Source: Chromobotia macracanthus
Lineage: Eukaryota > Chordata > Actinopteri > Cypriniformes > Botiidae
NCBI GenBank assembly: GCA_036877525.1
Contig: JAZGTH010000068.1
Span: 862,501 to 926,500 of the forward strand
Length of the DNA stretch: 64,000 nt
Direction of reading: 5' to 3'
Part shown: positions 45,280-56,523 of the stretch, one piece after another
Position numbering within the stretch: position 1 is the first letter of the stretch
Layout: each line of letters starts with the position of its first letter
The notes under the pieces: generated by a model
The model's input: only the letters and a program-made list of their open reading frames with translations
Databases searched by the model: none
What the model was told of the DNA's origin: nothing
Position numbers and translations under genes: made by a program

Positions 45280-47765
45280 GGTGAGTGAAAATGCTGAGTG
45301 CGACTCCAGACAGTGCAATACAGTATATAAAAAACTGACATGTAACAGTAGCAAAAATAAAAGTACACGTAACAATATGTGTATAGTATATACAATGACA
45401 AAATGGACAGAATATACAAAATTTCAAATGTACAATATACATTATATGTGCATGAACATGTAGTGTACTTAAAAAAATGTACAAATATATATATGTAACA
45501 ATTTACATTTGTACACACATTTACATGTGTGTACAAATGTATTATATGTAAATGCATCATGTATATATACACACGCATACATACATACATACATATACAC
45601 AGTAAATATATTATGTAAAGTGTACATACAAGACCAATGAACATGGACTCAAAATAAAACCTTGTTATGTGATGTATGTTAGGTAGTTAAAGTGTATGGA
45701 GAAGGGCAGGGGTGGGTTGAGATTATGTCAGTTCTCATTAAGTAATCGGACAGCTGAAGCAGAAGCTGTCCCTTAGTCGGCTAGTATGGGTCTAGATGCA
45801 GCGGTAGCGTCTACCTGAGGGCAGTAGGGAGAGCAGACTTGGGTGGCTAGAGTCACTGATGATCCTCCGGGCCTTTCTTTCACCTCCTGTTGAGATTTCC
45901 TGGAGGGTGGGAAGCTCACCTCCTGTGATGTGGCGGGCAGTTCGCACCACCCTCTGCAGGGCCTTGCGGTTCAGGGCAGTGGTGTTCCCATACCAGGCCG
46001 TGATGCAACCAGACAGAATGCTCTCCACAGTGCAGGTGTAGAATGATTTGAGGATGTTGCGGTTCATACCGAACTTCCTCAGACACCTGAGGTAGAAGAG
46101 GCGCTGGTGGGCTTTCTTTACTACTGCATCTGCATGAGTGGACCATGTGAGGTCTTCAGTGATATGAACACAGAGGAACCTGAAGCTGTTGACCCGCTCA
46201 ACCCATTGATGGTGATGGGGGTGTGTTCTCTAACTTCCTGTCTGTTGTGAAGTCCACAACAATCTCTTTGGTCTTGTCGATGTTGAGTGAGAAGTGGTTC
46301 TCCTGGCACCAGTGTGTCAGAGTGCACACCTCTTCTCTTTAGGCCGTCTCGTCATTGTCGGTGATAAGGCCTACCATCGTTGTGTCGTCAGCAAATTTCA
46401 CAATGACATTAGAGCTGTGTGTGGCCACGCAGTCGTGGGTGTATAGGGAGTACAGGAGGGAGCTGAGAATGCAGCCTTGAGGGGCACCAGTGTTGAGGAT
46501 CAGTGGGGAGGAGATGTTGTTGCCCATTCTGACCACCTGACACCTGCCTGATAGGAAGTCCAGGATCCAGCTGCACAGGGAGCTGTTCAGACCCAGAGCC
46601 CATAGTTTTGCATCAAGCTTACAGGGCACTATAGTGTTGAATGCTGAGCTGTAGTCCACAAACAGCATTCTCACATAGATGTTCTTTTTTTCCAGGTGAG
46701 AGAGAGCAGTGTGTAGGGTAAGTGCAACGGCATCGTCTGTAGAGTGGTTCTCACAGTATGCAAACTGTAGTGGGTCCAGTGAGGCAGGTAGTACAGAGCA
46801 GATGTAGTCTTGGATCACTCTTTCAAAGCACTTGCTGATGATGGGCGTCAGAGCAACAGGGCGCCAGTCATTCAAGCATGAGATCTTTGATCGTTTTGGT
46901 ACAGGCACAATGGTGGATTTTTTAAACATGAGCGAACCACATAGAGAGAGGGAGAGGTTGAAGATCTCCGTAAAAACACCTGCTAACTGGACCACGCATG
47001 CTCTGAGTACGCAGCCCGGAATGCTGTCAGGACCCACAGCCTTGCGAATATTTACGTGACCGAAGGACCAAGTGACATCCGCTACAGAGACAGAGAGCGT
47101 ACTCGCATCTGTGTCGGCGGTCATGGGAGCTCTCTATGTGAGGGCGGGGTTATTTCTTTCGAAACGAGTGTTAAAGAATTTAGCTAGTCCGGGAGAGAGG
47201 CAGCAGTGTTCTTAGCAGGGTGTTTATTTCTCTTTAAGTCCATAATGTTATTGATTCCCTGCCACATGCTTCTTGTGCTGTTTGAGCTGAACTGACCTTC
47301 TACTTTCTCTCTGTACTGGTGTTTGGCAGCTTTGATAGTTTTTCGGAGGTCATAGCTGGTGCGTTTGTACTCCTCCGCATCTCCAGAATTAAACTCAGAT
47401 GTTCACGCTTTCAGGGCTATTTGAACATCGTTGTTTATTCACTGTGTATTGTTGGGGTAGATCTGGATAGTTTTGATTGGCACAACGTCATCTGTGCACT
47501 TCTTGATGAAACATGTAACGGTATCCGAGTAGACCTCGATGTTGCCATCGGAGGCAGACCGGAATATGTCCCAGTCCACATGATCAAAACAGTCCTGTAG
47601 CATGGAATCCGATTGGTCCGACCAGCACTGGATCGTCCTAAGGATGGGTGCTTCCTGTTTCAGCTTCTGCCTGTAAGCGGGCAGCAGCAGCACAGAAGAG
47701 TGGTCAGATTTGCTGAAGGGTGGGCAGGGGAGGGACTTGTAGCTGTCCCGGCTACATAACTTTTA
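45280..47765 (-). pseudogene. Rex1/Babar-like LINE, 5'-truncated
   Basis: Minus strand: 47693-47439 has QKLKQEAPILRTIQCWSDQS and DVVPIKTIQIYPN, the linker before RT. The 261-codon frame 47124-46339 is the RT core (IRKAVGPDSIPG, CFERVIQDYI, GAPQGCILSSLLYS, KFADDTTMVG with the catalytic FADD). 46067-45792 is the C-terminus (LNRKALQRVV, LLPSGRRYR). The endonuclease is missing and the linker, core and C-terminus lie in separate frames. 45280-45660 is its 3' non-coding region next to the (TA)n tract. This is the best preserved LINE in the window. Confidence 0.9.
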
Positions 47766-47769
47766 AGCA

Positions 47770-48300
47770 AGTAACCTTTTAAGCAAAATAACTTTTAAGC
47801 AAGTTATTTATATATTTTGTTGTAGTGTTAGTAGGAATTATAAGTTTACATTTCCAAACATTCTTTTTGCCAATAATTGTAATAATCCAGTAAGATTTTT
47901 GTATGCACAAGGAGACTGACAACAGCCAGTGCTTCACAGAGAGATCTGATCTCACAATCATCAAGTCTGTCTGTGATTACATTATGAACCAACAGAAAAA
48001 ACTGAGACAGACTAAATCCAGAAGAACTGCGGCAGCGTCTCCAAGACGCTAGAAGAAACCTGCCGGTAAAGCCGGTAGCCCAAGCTCCTGCTTGGAGAGA
48101 GCCCTGTCCTTCTGTCCATATGGACCTACAGTCATTATACCACTGAATCAGTCCACTGTGCCCTCATCAATTCAACAAACAGGCTAGGGCAAACTCTGTC
48201 TCAATCTTATGGCCGCCATCTTTATCCTCAGTAACTGGAACAAAGGCATGGACACAGGCACGGACGACCTCAGATACTACATCCGACCTCACCACACCGG
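47770..48300. other. Stretch between the Rex1-like LINE and the gypsy remnant
   Basis: No gene is visible. GAAGAACTGCGGCAGCGTC near 48022 and CCTGCCGGTAAAGCCGG near 48059 are GC-rich and may belong to the 3' end of the gypsy element. No LTR boundary is secure. Confidence 0.35.
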
Positions 48301-51260
48301 TCTATAGCACAACTCAAATTGTAATCCTGTGAGCTGGGCCGCCCATCGTTGCTCCGCTGCTCCCAGATTTTCTGTATTCAGATGAGCCAAAGGATTGTTA
48401 TCTGTGAAAACAGTAAAGGGAGACACAGTAAGACATTCTCTAAACTTTTCCACTATTGCCCATTTTAAGGCTCTATATTTTAAGGCTCAACAACTCTAAT
48501 TTGAATGAGCTATCATTTTGATCATTCATTTCCATTGGCCTTATATCTACTTGCATAAGAAATAACTCTCTCCTTCCCCTCTTGCAGCTGTGCCAGCACT
48601 GCTGCCAAACCTGTCTGGGTGCACCCCCACCTGCCAATATCCCTGTGCTAGATCTAATGTTGAAAACACTCTAGAGTTTTTCAATAAAGCCAATGACTCC
48701 TCAATTATGGGCAAAGGACATGAATATTTATGGCTAACACTGTTCAGACACCTGTAGTCTACACAGAAATGAAGGGCGCCGTCTTGTCTGACAAGCATTA
48801 CACGTGCTGCCCAAGGACTATAGTTCCCCTTAATAACACTATTTTCAAGCATGTTGTTTAAAAGTCCCCTTACTTTTTGATACAATTTCGGTGGAATCTT
48901 GTTATAATGATCTCTAATTACTGCTGCATCACCTGTTTGTATTACATGTAAAACCTTATCAGTAAACCCATAATTCTCATCATGTTTTGAGAAAACTCAG
49001 ATGCTTAGATAACAAATCAGAAATCATTTCTTGTTGTTCAGCGCTAAATTGCAGTGGATCTAAAGAAATAGCCACAGGCCAAAGCATCTGTTAATGTCCT
49101 GCCTCCTGCACTCTATTTTGCCTTACCCCCACCTCCACAGTCTCATTATCAAATGTTCTTAGTTTAATGTCTCCCTGCAACCTTGATGGACACAGCTCGA
49201 CATCAGAAATCTGTCCTAACTGACAATGCTGAAAAAGTGTCACCGGACCTGGGAAGAGATTTAAGATCCTAACCATAACTCTACCATTTTGAAATTGTGC
49301 TCAAAGATTGGGCTACCAATACTGGACCTAACAATACATCATCTTGACATGGTTCTACCAAGCCCACATAATCTTTCCTATCATGCCGAACACGTGCACA
49401 TGCCTCTATCACCACTTTTGACCATGCTACTGAGGCCAGTAAATAGAGGTTATCTGTCCTGGCACATCAACAAATTTGAACAAGTCTTTACACACAGAAA
49501 ACAGGGAAGCAGGGAAGACTTTCCATGTTTCAGAATTTTTAGATCACAATGAACGCGAAGGACTGTAATGAAAGAGGGGCTTGCTCAGGTATTGAGGAGC
49601 TAGACCATTCAGAGCCTTGTAAGTAATCAGCCTTGTAAAGTAATTCATATGATGCTTGATAGGCAGTGTGGACAAAACTGGGCTAATATGGTCATGCTTA
49701 CGCATTCTCGTGAGAACTCTGGCTGCTTCATTCTAAACCTGCTGGAGTTTTCGTAATAATCCTGCGGGACAGTTACCAAGTATGGCATTGCAATAATCAA
49801 GCCTTGATGTCACGAATGCATGAATTCATTTTTTGGTGTCTGACTTAAAAAGCATGTGTCATGGTTTTGATATTTTTTTTGAGATGGAAAAATGCAGTTT
49901 TACAAATATTGGAAATGTGGTTTTCAAAGGACAAATTGCTATCAAAAATCACACCCAGTCTCTTGCCTAATGAAACAGGCTTTATAGAGCATCCATCAAG
50001 AGTGAATCAGTGTTCAGATTTTGGTCCACTAAGTAAAAATTCTGTTTTGTCTGAATTTAGTAGTAGGAAGTTGCTAGCCATCCAAGTTTTGATATCAACT
50101 ATGCATTCTGTTAATTTGGTGAATATACGCGGCTCATTGGGCCTAGCTGGGTATCATCAGCATAACAATGAAAACGAACTCCATGTCTCTTAATAATTGC
50201 TCCTAGAGTTAGCATGTACAGGGTGAAAAGTAGAGGCCCAAGCACTGAGCCCTGTGGTACTTAATACTAAACTTGTGATCGGTATGACACCTTTTCACTC
50301 ACAGCAACAAACTGGAATCGGTCAGACAGAGTCTCAATATTATTATGTTTAGATGATTCTATGTGTTGTAAATTATGTGACATCTGTGACATGCAATGGC
50401 TAGCAGACGGTTGATTAGGCCAGTCTGTCTGCTTCCAGACCTGGGCCCCAGTTAGTCAAGTATTAGAATTATTAAGACTGTGTGCCAAATTTCTAAATAA
50501 ATAAGCAGCACCAGCCCTAGATGGATGGAGGCCATCTCTTTTTAACAGATGAGGTCTGCCCCAAAAACGTTTCCAATTATCTATGAATTAGCTTTATCTT
50601 GGGCTGGTTTAAACTGTACTGTTGCAGCTAATGCCTGCCTCACCTCACCAAACCCATCTGCTCATAAAATCTGCTAAAATTGCTGTTTAACCTCTACAAA
50701 AGAACTATCTGGTGCTGCTCTAACCATACCTCAGAGTTCCCTACGCAGTCCTACATCTAAAAGTCCTAAAATAAACTAATCCCAAAAGATGCTACCCCTA
50801 GTGGTACCATGCCCCCCATTCACCAATTGATTACTCGGCTCCTGAAGTGCCAGAGCATACTGTTTAACATTCTCATCTGTCCTTTGTCTGTCCGGGTAAA
50901 AAACTGTGAATGAAGGGTTGCAAGGGGAACTATGTCTCCATAAATACCTTTTAAAAATGTCAATATCTGCTGTTCAGCTTTTGCACACTGTTCTATTGGC
51001 AACGCTAACACCTCCCTCTTTGCTTCTCCATCCAGATGGAGAAACTTTTTGTGCCTTAGAGAAAAAATCTATATTAAACATTTGCCATAATTTTTTGACA
51101 TCAAGGAAATACATACCCATATTTGCATTTGTTGCTTGATTTTGAACTATTTTAGGTGAACTACCTGCTCCCTGCTGCTGCACATTGGATGTAGAGGGTA
51201 ATTGCACCGATTGTGTAGTTGACATCTTCCTGGTGATTGCTCAACATCCAGGCTGCCAAA
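48300..51260 (-). pseudogene. Ty3/gypsy element (gag-pol part) with nested LINE
   Basis: On the minus strand, gag comes first: 51225-50974 (LWQMFNIDFFSKAQKVSP) and 51011-50820 (EQQILTFLKGIYGD). More gag-like sequence continues to about 50600. After an inserted L2 (49540-50600) come a protease-side region (49540-49091) and RT at 48885-48547 (MLENSVIKGNYSPWAARV, FCVDYRCLNSV, FSTLDLAQGYWQV). RT breaks after that, and RNase H and integrase are not seen. It is a different lineage from the remnant at 1955-3860. Confidence 0.75.
49540..50600 (-). pseudogene. L2-type LINE fragment inserted in the gypsy remnant
   Basis: Minus strand: FWGRPHLLKRDGLHPSRAG at about 50515-50570 is the end of the esterase-like (SGNH) ORF1, with the D-x-x-H pair. 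Near 50060 is ASNFLLLNSDKTEFLLSGPK and near 49985 TLDGCSIKP. At 49600-49820 is the RT C-terminal region. The bulk of RT and all of the endonuclease are missing between 50350 and 50240. Gag-like sequence lies on one side and protease-like sequence on the other, which is why I call it nested. Confidence 0.65.
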
Positions 51261-52087
51261 ACTTTGCCAAGTTGCAACACTCCAAAAAAATTAAAGGAGA
51301 TACCAAAAGTTCTCCTCTAACTGGACAGATAAGTTATTTGGGCATCAATTATTTGGAAAACTCTCAAGCACACAACGTTAGTATGTAACATTAGTCCTTT
51401 CTCTAAATTAACACATTATATTAGGTATCCCGACCTGACATAATACAATTCAATACCCCTTAACATAAAATAATGGACTGCTGGCCTTCTAACTCGCTAC
51501 TGAACATGGGGCACAATGTTCAGGAAAACCACCGGCGGCCGCCAAACATTAGTTGGGGAAACCTGAAACTACAAACAATCTCTCCCAATCACTTTGCACA
51601 CGTCACAGGAAAACATCCGGCACAGCACCCTCGGCAAGAAGCTCAGCAGCACTCACATGAGCCGTCTGATATACTTTTAAACAACGTCTATGCGATGAAG
51701 TTCCTCGTAAACTTCTTCGCATAGACATCGTTTAGAGGTAGGAGCGAGGGCTCATTTAACAGCTATAAACGGAAGACAAATTGTATATTAAATGGGACCT
51801 TTTCCAAATGAATTGATGTTTAACTGACGTCTACGCGACGTACATGTGCTATCTGGATACTATGGCATTCAAATAAGTTCAACATTAGGTTATTCTACAA
51901 TTGCAACGCAAACTTTAAAATCGCAAAGCATTTTGTGGATAATAAGATGGATTTGCAACATTTGCACTGTATTAAAACTTTTCGAAAACAATAAAGAATG
52001 AGATAGATGTGTGACGTGGCATAGTCTGGTTGCATATAGAGATCAACAGTCACAGAGTTCAGTCATTTCAGCAGTACATTTTGCAGG
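51261..52087 (+). promoter_or_regulatory. Region upstream of selenom start codon
   Basis: It lies between the gypsy gag and the selenom ATG. No TATA box is at a convincing distance. An imperfect 24-bp inverted repeat with a 7-base loop is at 51679-51733. GC-richer sequence at about 51530-51760 gives way to AT-rich sequence. Promoter function is inferred from position only, and the transcription start is unknown. Confidence 0.35.
51679..51733. repeat. 24-bp imperfect inverted repeat (21 of 24 paired)
   Basis: The left arm is 51679-51702 and the right arm is 51710-51733, with loop CCTCGTA. The core GTCTATGCGA pairs with TCGCATAGAC. It is about 355 bases upstream of the selenom ATG. Confidence 0.75.
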
Positions 52088-52186
52088 ATGTGGGCGCTTA
52101 TTTTCACTGCTATTTTCCCGTCTGTTATCTTACCATATGAAGTGAACACGAAAAAGCTGGATGGTCTTGCAAAGGCTAGAGTGGAG
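52088..52186 (+). CDS. selenom: selenom exon 1: start codon and signal peptide
   Basis: 33 codons from ATG to RVE, with donor GTGAGT. The ATG is the first in this frame with a signal-peptide-like stretch after it. The end (LAKARVE) matches the family segment just before the redox motif. Confidence 0.93.
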
Positions 52187-55100
52187 GTGAGTATTTTATT
52201 GAGCTTCGACAGCGAAGTCTGTATGCTTATGATAATGCGCTTATTTTTATTAATCAGACATGCATAATGCATTCGATTACAAAATCTCTATTTGTTCAGT
52301 GTAGTTCAGTTTTATCGGCAATTTTTTAGAATCAACGTTTCTGTTAAGAATACATTTTCGAGGGATGCAAATTGGGTAGGTTGCTCCCTTTATAAGTTTA
52401 AATCATGGTAACCATGGTTTGGTATCAGCGAATATAGAAATAGCAAACGTGGATTTAAATTATTATTATTTTATCGGCTTATTATATTATTAGCACAATA
52501 TGTTGGTTTTGTAGGTATTGTTTGCGTTAGTGGGTCACACTGTTTTACTGAACAATGTGTTGGTGAATGAATGTCAAAATAACAGTCGGAATGTCAAAAT
52601 ATAGGTTGGTTTTAACCAGTTTGTGTATGATGCTCAAATCTGACATTTTGTACACAAAGGTTTACAAGATCAAGGTCTCATTTACTTAGAAATACTCCTG
52701 ACCTTGAAATTATTATTTTTATTTTGCCATAACCTTTCTTGGTTTTGCATTTTTCAGAATAAAAGACATGTTTATATGAAAGATATCACAGATTTTTAAA
52801 GTAGCCTTAGACCTCTGGACCTACTGTATTTGTGAGTGTGTGTATTTTAATATTCTCTGATTTCTGCACTCTAACCAGACCTGTGGTGGATGACAACTGA
52901 ATAAGCTGAGAGAGGTAAGCTGTCCTTGCGTTCAACTGATAATCACAATGCTATTGATACCAATTAAAATCGTTCAAGAAACAACCTAAAATATAATTTA
53001 TGACTTAATATTATTCCAAATTAATTCCATGATTTTTTTCTTACATTATAACAGGTCAAGGCCTTTGTGACCCAGGACATTCCTCTTTAGTATCCTTTGA
53101 AAGGCCATGAAAGTCCCATGGTACAAAAGTGTTTTTTCACACCATCCATTTGTTTTAAAATATGCATGCTTAGCTGCATAAGGTAGGAGGGTACAGTGTG
53201 GAAAGAGGGAGGAGACTGCATAAAAAAGTGTGATTCATTTACATTTTCAGCCGCAAGTTTTTAATTCTGTGACAGACTACGGCCTGTGTAGGACAGAAGC
53301 AAGAACAGCATGCTGATGCTAATTTGCACACCAACAATGTAAACAAGCACACTGGTGAGATAGATAGCGATGCCGAGAGCAGCAGTTACAGGAGTTCTGA
53401 GAGCTGTATGGAAGTGTAACCTGAAGTGCAGATAGAAGTCACATACTGGTAGCTTTTTAAACTGACTATTTCTAAAAAGTGCAATAATAATTGGAAGTTT
53501 GTCTTGTATATAAACACTGAAACTGAAACGAGTAATGATGCAATTTTGTATTTGCAAAGTATTATAAAAATGCCATGTTAACATCTTACAGCAGGTCTTT
53601 ATTTGGTAACTGCTCTAGAATACAGAGTTTTTGTCATTAATAATTCAGAGGAACACATAGATGTATACTAATGATGTAGATGTGTACAGTTAGCCAATTG
53701 CCACTCTGAATAAGCGCATATACATATCACATTTTGTGATGTTGCTTCAACTTCGCTTTTCAACCTAGAAGAACGAAATGTCTCCCCAATTTTTTTTTTT
53801 TTAAATTTATTAGTTAAATTAATGAATGCTATTAACTGTTTTCAACAATTTGCAGCTTGTATATATGTATGTCTGTTAAGATCTTACAAAGTAATGTTAG
53901 ATTTTCATGACATTTAACCATCCAAATATGTAAAAATAATAATAATAAATCCATACCCAACAGTTCATTTACATTTATGCGTTTGGCAGGCGCTTTTATC
54001 CAAAGCTACTTACCACTGCAAACCACTGCAGAAAGATTGTCTGGATTCTCATTGTTAATAATTATCAAAAAAAGTTCATTTCGATTCACGTTCATGACTG
54101 AAACCCAAAACCTTTAAAGTGGGTGAAACTGCTTTTACTAAAGTGATTATAACTTAGTGGGAACAGAATGAGATATTAACACAATACTTGATACACATAT
54201 GTAGGATATCCACAGTGATTGGCCACTTGGTTGTGCTATAAAATGAGAAAACATAAATATAGCTATATCTATGCAATCTTTTGTGTGATCAACCTGAAAA
54301 ATGGGTGGGTGGGTGGGTGGGCCGGGTGTTGTGAAGACACCCAGTTGCTAGGGCATGGGTGAACAGTTTCCATGGTAATAATTAAAGACTACTTCTGAGT
54401 CTGAGTCAAAAGAGGCAACCCACCTGTCTCTACAATGTTCTGAAGTTGAAGTGTCACCATTTGTTGCTGCTTACTAAGCCGAGCTACTAACCCACCCCCA
54501 AGCCAATAGGGTGGTTGCTAAGGTACTGTAACTGGTTGTTAAGGCGTGGCTATGAAGCTGAAACGTCACCATGTGTTGCTGCTTATAAGCCGAGTAATAT
54601 GAGCCCACCCCGAAGTCTCTACAACATTCTGTTGCAGAGCTATAACGTCACAAAATTCAGCCCTATGTTAAGTTTATGGAATTTTTTACTGAATACTACA
54701 GCATTTGTAAACCTTATGTTAATTTTAGCATTTACTAATGCATTTTTTAAATAAAAAATAACTGTTAGAATTAGTTAATGCACAATGAACTCACATGAAC
54801 AATTGTTTTGTATTAACTAACAAAATGATTAATAAATGCTGAAACACCATATTGCTCATTGTTAATTTAATAATAGCTAATGCATTTACTAATGTTAACA
54901 AATACAACTTCATTGTTAAGTGTACCGATATATTTTAGGTAAATTTATAATATGGTTAATTCTCTGTTGCACTTTGTCTGTTTGACATGCATGACAAGTC
55001 TTTGTTGAACAATAATGACTGGGTAGTAGTACATACACTACAGTCAAAAGTTTGAAAACACCTTTTCTTTGTTCATATTTTTTTAAATTTATGAATAATA

Positions 55101-56523
55101 CTTAAATAATACTAATAAAACTTACACAAATGTAACTTTAGGAATTATGTTGTGACTAAAGAAAATTAAAAATAAGGTAAAACAGGATATATTCTAGCAT
55201 ATTCAATATAGTCACCCTTCATCTAGAATTTACAAAAAAATTGACATTTTCCATCACCCAGTTTCTTGAGGAATCATCCTGAGAAGATTTTAAAAGAGTT
55301 TTAAAGGAGTTCCCCTCTATCATGTGCTCTAACTGGCTGCTTTTTTCTTCATTATTTGGTCCAAATCATTTCAAAAACAGTTCTTTTTTAAATTGTAGTT
55401 TTCTAATAACAAAAATTGAAATTAATATGTTGGCACAATTATATTTTTATTTTTACATTTTTAATGTTTAATCAAATGTCTTCAGATTAAAAGATTTTTA
55501 AGATAAGAAACATTTCAGTCAAGTGTTTCCAAACTTTTCACTGGTAGTGTATATTCTATTTAAAGATTTTTGTAGACTAGGTGAACCCCGAAAAAAACTC
55601 AAGCCCAGGGGCCCCAACCCCCCTAAGTCCAGCCCTGGTCATCAGTGTTGAAATGCTTAGAACCTCTTTTAAAGAACCATAAAATATGTATTTTCTGAGT
55701 TTTATTATTGGTTTGCAAATGAACATGCATGTGCCCATGTACAAGAATATTTTGTTTATAAAGACAACATATTTTCTTGTAACTTTCTTGAAACATTAAT
55801 TCCTTTTTTATCTGCACTGACCTTTATTAAAAAAGCTAACAGTAAATTACTGTACCCTTTCGAACATGCCTGCTGTAATATGCTTTTGTTTAGTAGTATT
55901 TGTTTAGTGTAGTATTGTTATGCTAGGTGTTTTAACAAACTGAAATGGTCAAGCACAATTTCACAGACTAGTGAAGTGTATAAAAAAGTAGGTCTTCAGT
56001 CAACATCCTAATTTGATAATATCCATTGCATCTTAAGTATTGTTTACCAGTTTCACACATAGCTCACTTCCAGGGCATTCATTGCTTAGAAGTACATCAT
56101 GAAACTTCAGTTAAACTCAGAATATTGGCATTTAAATTAGACATTTTACTTATTTGATTTACAGACCATGCATGTTATTCTAGCTGTAAAGTTTTTATAG
56201 AAATGGTTACTTGAGGAATGTTTTAAACATGTATAAGATCATTTAAAGAACAGTTTCTTTACGTTTCCATCTAGAATTTGAAACTACTGCTAAGTAATAC
56301 ATAATACTATACAAATCAGAAAGTGCTCTTTAGTCCTTGAACCCTGTTAATTGCTGCTTGCAGCTGTATTATTATTATATTCTTTTTTATTGTTGTTGTT
56401 GTTGTTATTTAATTTTAGTCCATCCTTAATGTTCCTTTGTTCAGCCACAACTTGGTAATGAAGCACATTCCCGGGGCAGACCCTGAACTTGTCCTTCTCA
56501 GCCACTACTATGAAGAACTAGAT
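52088..56523 (+). CDS. selenom: selenom, selenoprotein M (5' part, 4 exons)
   Basis: Exons 52088-52186, 52879-52914, 53055-53089 and 56445-56523 join in frame to 83 residues. Selenoprotein M is an ER-resident thioredoxin-like oxidoreductase linked to redox and calcium control. Residues 1-16 (MWALIFTAIFPSVILP) are a hydrophobic signal peptide. T-C-G-G-U at residues 34-38 is the CxxU redox motif, with U encoded by TGA at 52891-52893. Residues 39 onward (QLNKL, VKAFVTQDIP, HNLVMKHIPGADPELVLL) follow the family closely, as I recall human SELENOM. The split Tyr codon at 53088-53089/56445 means the TAG seen at 53088-53090 is not a stop. The remaining C-terminus and SECIS element are not found before 64000. 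Confidence 0.94.
52879..52914 (+). CDS. selenom: selenom exon 2: selenocysteine codon
   Basis: Twelve codons: T C G G U Q L N K L R E. The TGA at 52891-52893 is followed by an open frame, a proper donor GTAAGC and family-matching residues, so it is recoded as Sec and is not a nonsense mutation. Acceptor AACCAG. Confidence 0.94.
53055..53089 (+). CDS. selenom: selenom exon 3
   Basis: VKAFVTQDIPL plus the first two bases of a Tyr codon. The acceptor is TAACAG. The donor is GTATCC, starting at 53090. This 35-base exon would be missed by any length filter. Confidence 0.92.
53170..53440. repeat. Intronic repeat, inverted relative of 7738-7930
   Basis: Matches 7738-7930 on the opposite strand in the order given there. 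A 107-codon minus-strand frame at 53584-53261 has no match in the other copy beyond the shared DNA. It lies in selenom intron 3. Confidence 0.6.
54303..54328 (+). other. (GGGT)n run, potential G-quadruplex
   Basis: Five consecutive GGG blocks spaced by single T bases, then GCCGGG. It lies on the coding strand in selenom intron 3, so the pre-mRNA would also carry it. Confidence 0.6.
54330..54660. repeat. Repeat related to 33745-33840
   Basis: Internal near-repetition: GAAGTTGAAGTGTCACCATT (near 54441) and GAAGCTGAAACGTCACCATG (near 54553), both followed by TGTTGCTGCTTA. About 54510-54550 matches 33745-33840 on the other strand. Family unnamed. Confidence 0.5.
55036..55549. mobile_element. Tc1-type non-autonomous element (MITE), 514 bp
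   Basis: The left end CACTACAGTCAAAAGTTTG and right end CAAACTTTTCACTGGTAGTG are imperfect inverted repeats about 27 bp long. TA flanks both sides (55034-55035 and 55550-55551). There is no transposase frame. It lies in selenom intron 3. Confidence 0.85.
55551..56440. other. Rest of selenom intron 3
   Basis: AT-rich. The end of the repeat family seen at 16540 (AATTGCTGCTTGCAGC) lies at about 56350-56365, followed by a short (TTG)n run. No coding sequence before the exon 4 acceptor. Confidence 0.5.
56445..56523 (+). CDS. selenom: selenom exon 4 (last visible)
   Basis: It completes the split Tyr codon with one base and adds 26 codons, HNLVMKHIPG through YYEELD, with donor GTAAGT. The acceptor is TTCAG at 56440-56444. 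The family continues with about 20 conserved residues and a variable tail, which I could not find downstream. Confidence 0.94.

Noticed and set aside
45033..45644. 203-codon minus-strand frame
   Set aside because: It is mostly (TA)n repeat and LINE 3' non-coding sequence read as Tyr/Ile runs.
53261..53584. 107-codon minus-strand frame with hydrophobic stretches
   Set aside because: It spans a repeat shared with an inpp5j intron, and the other copy does not keep the frame.
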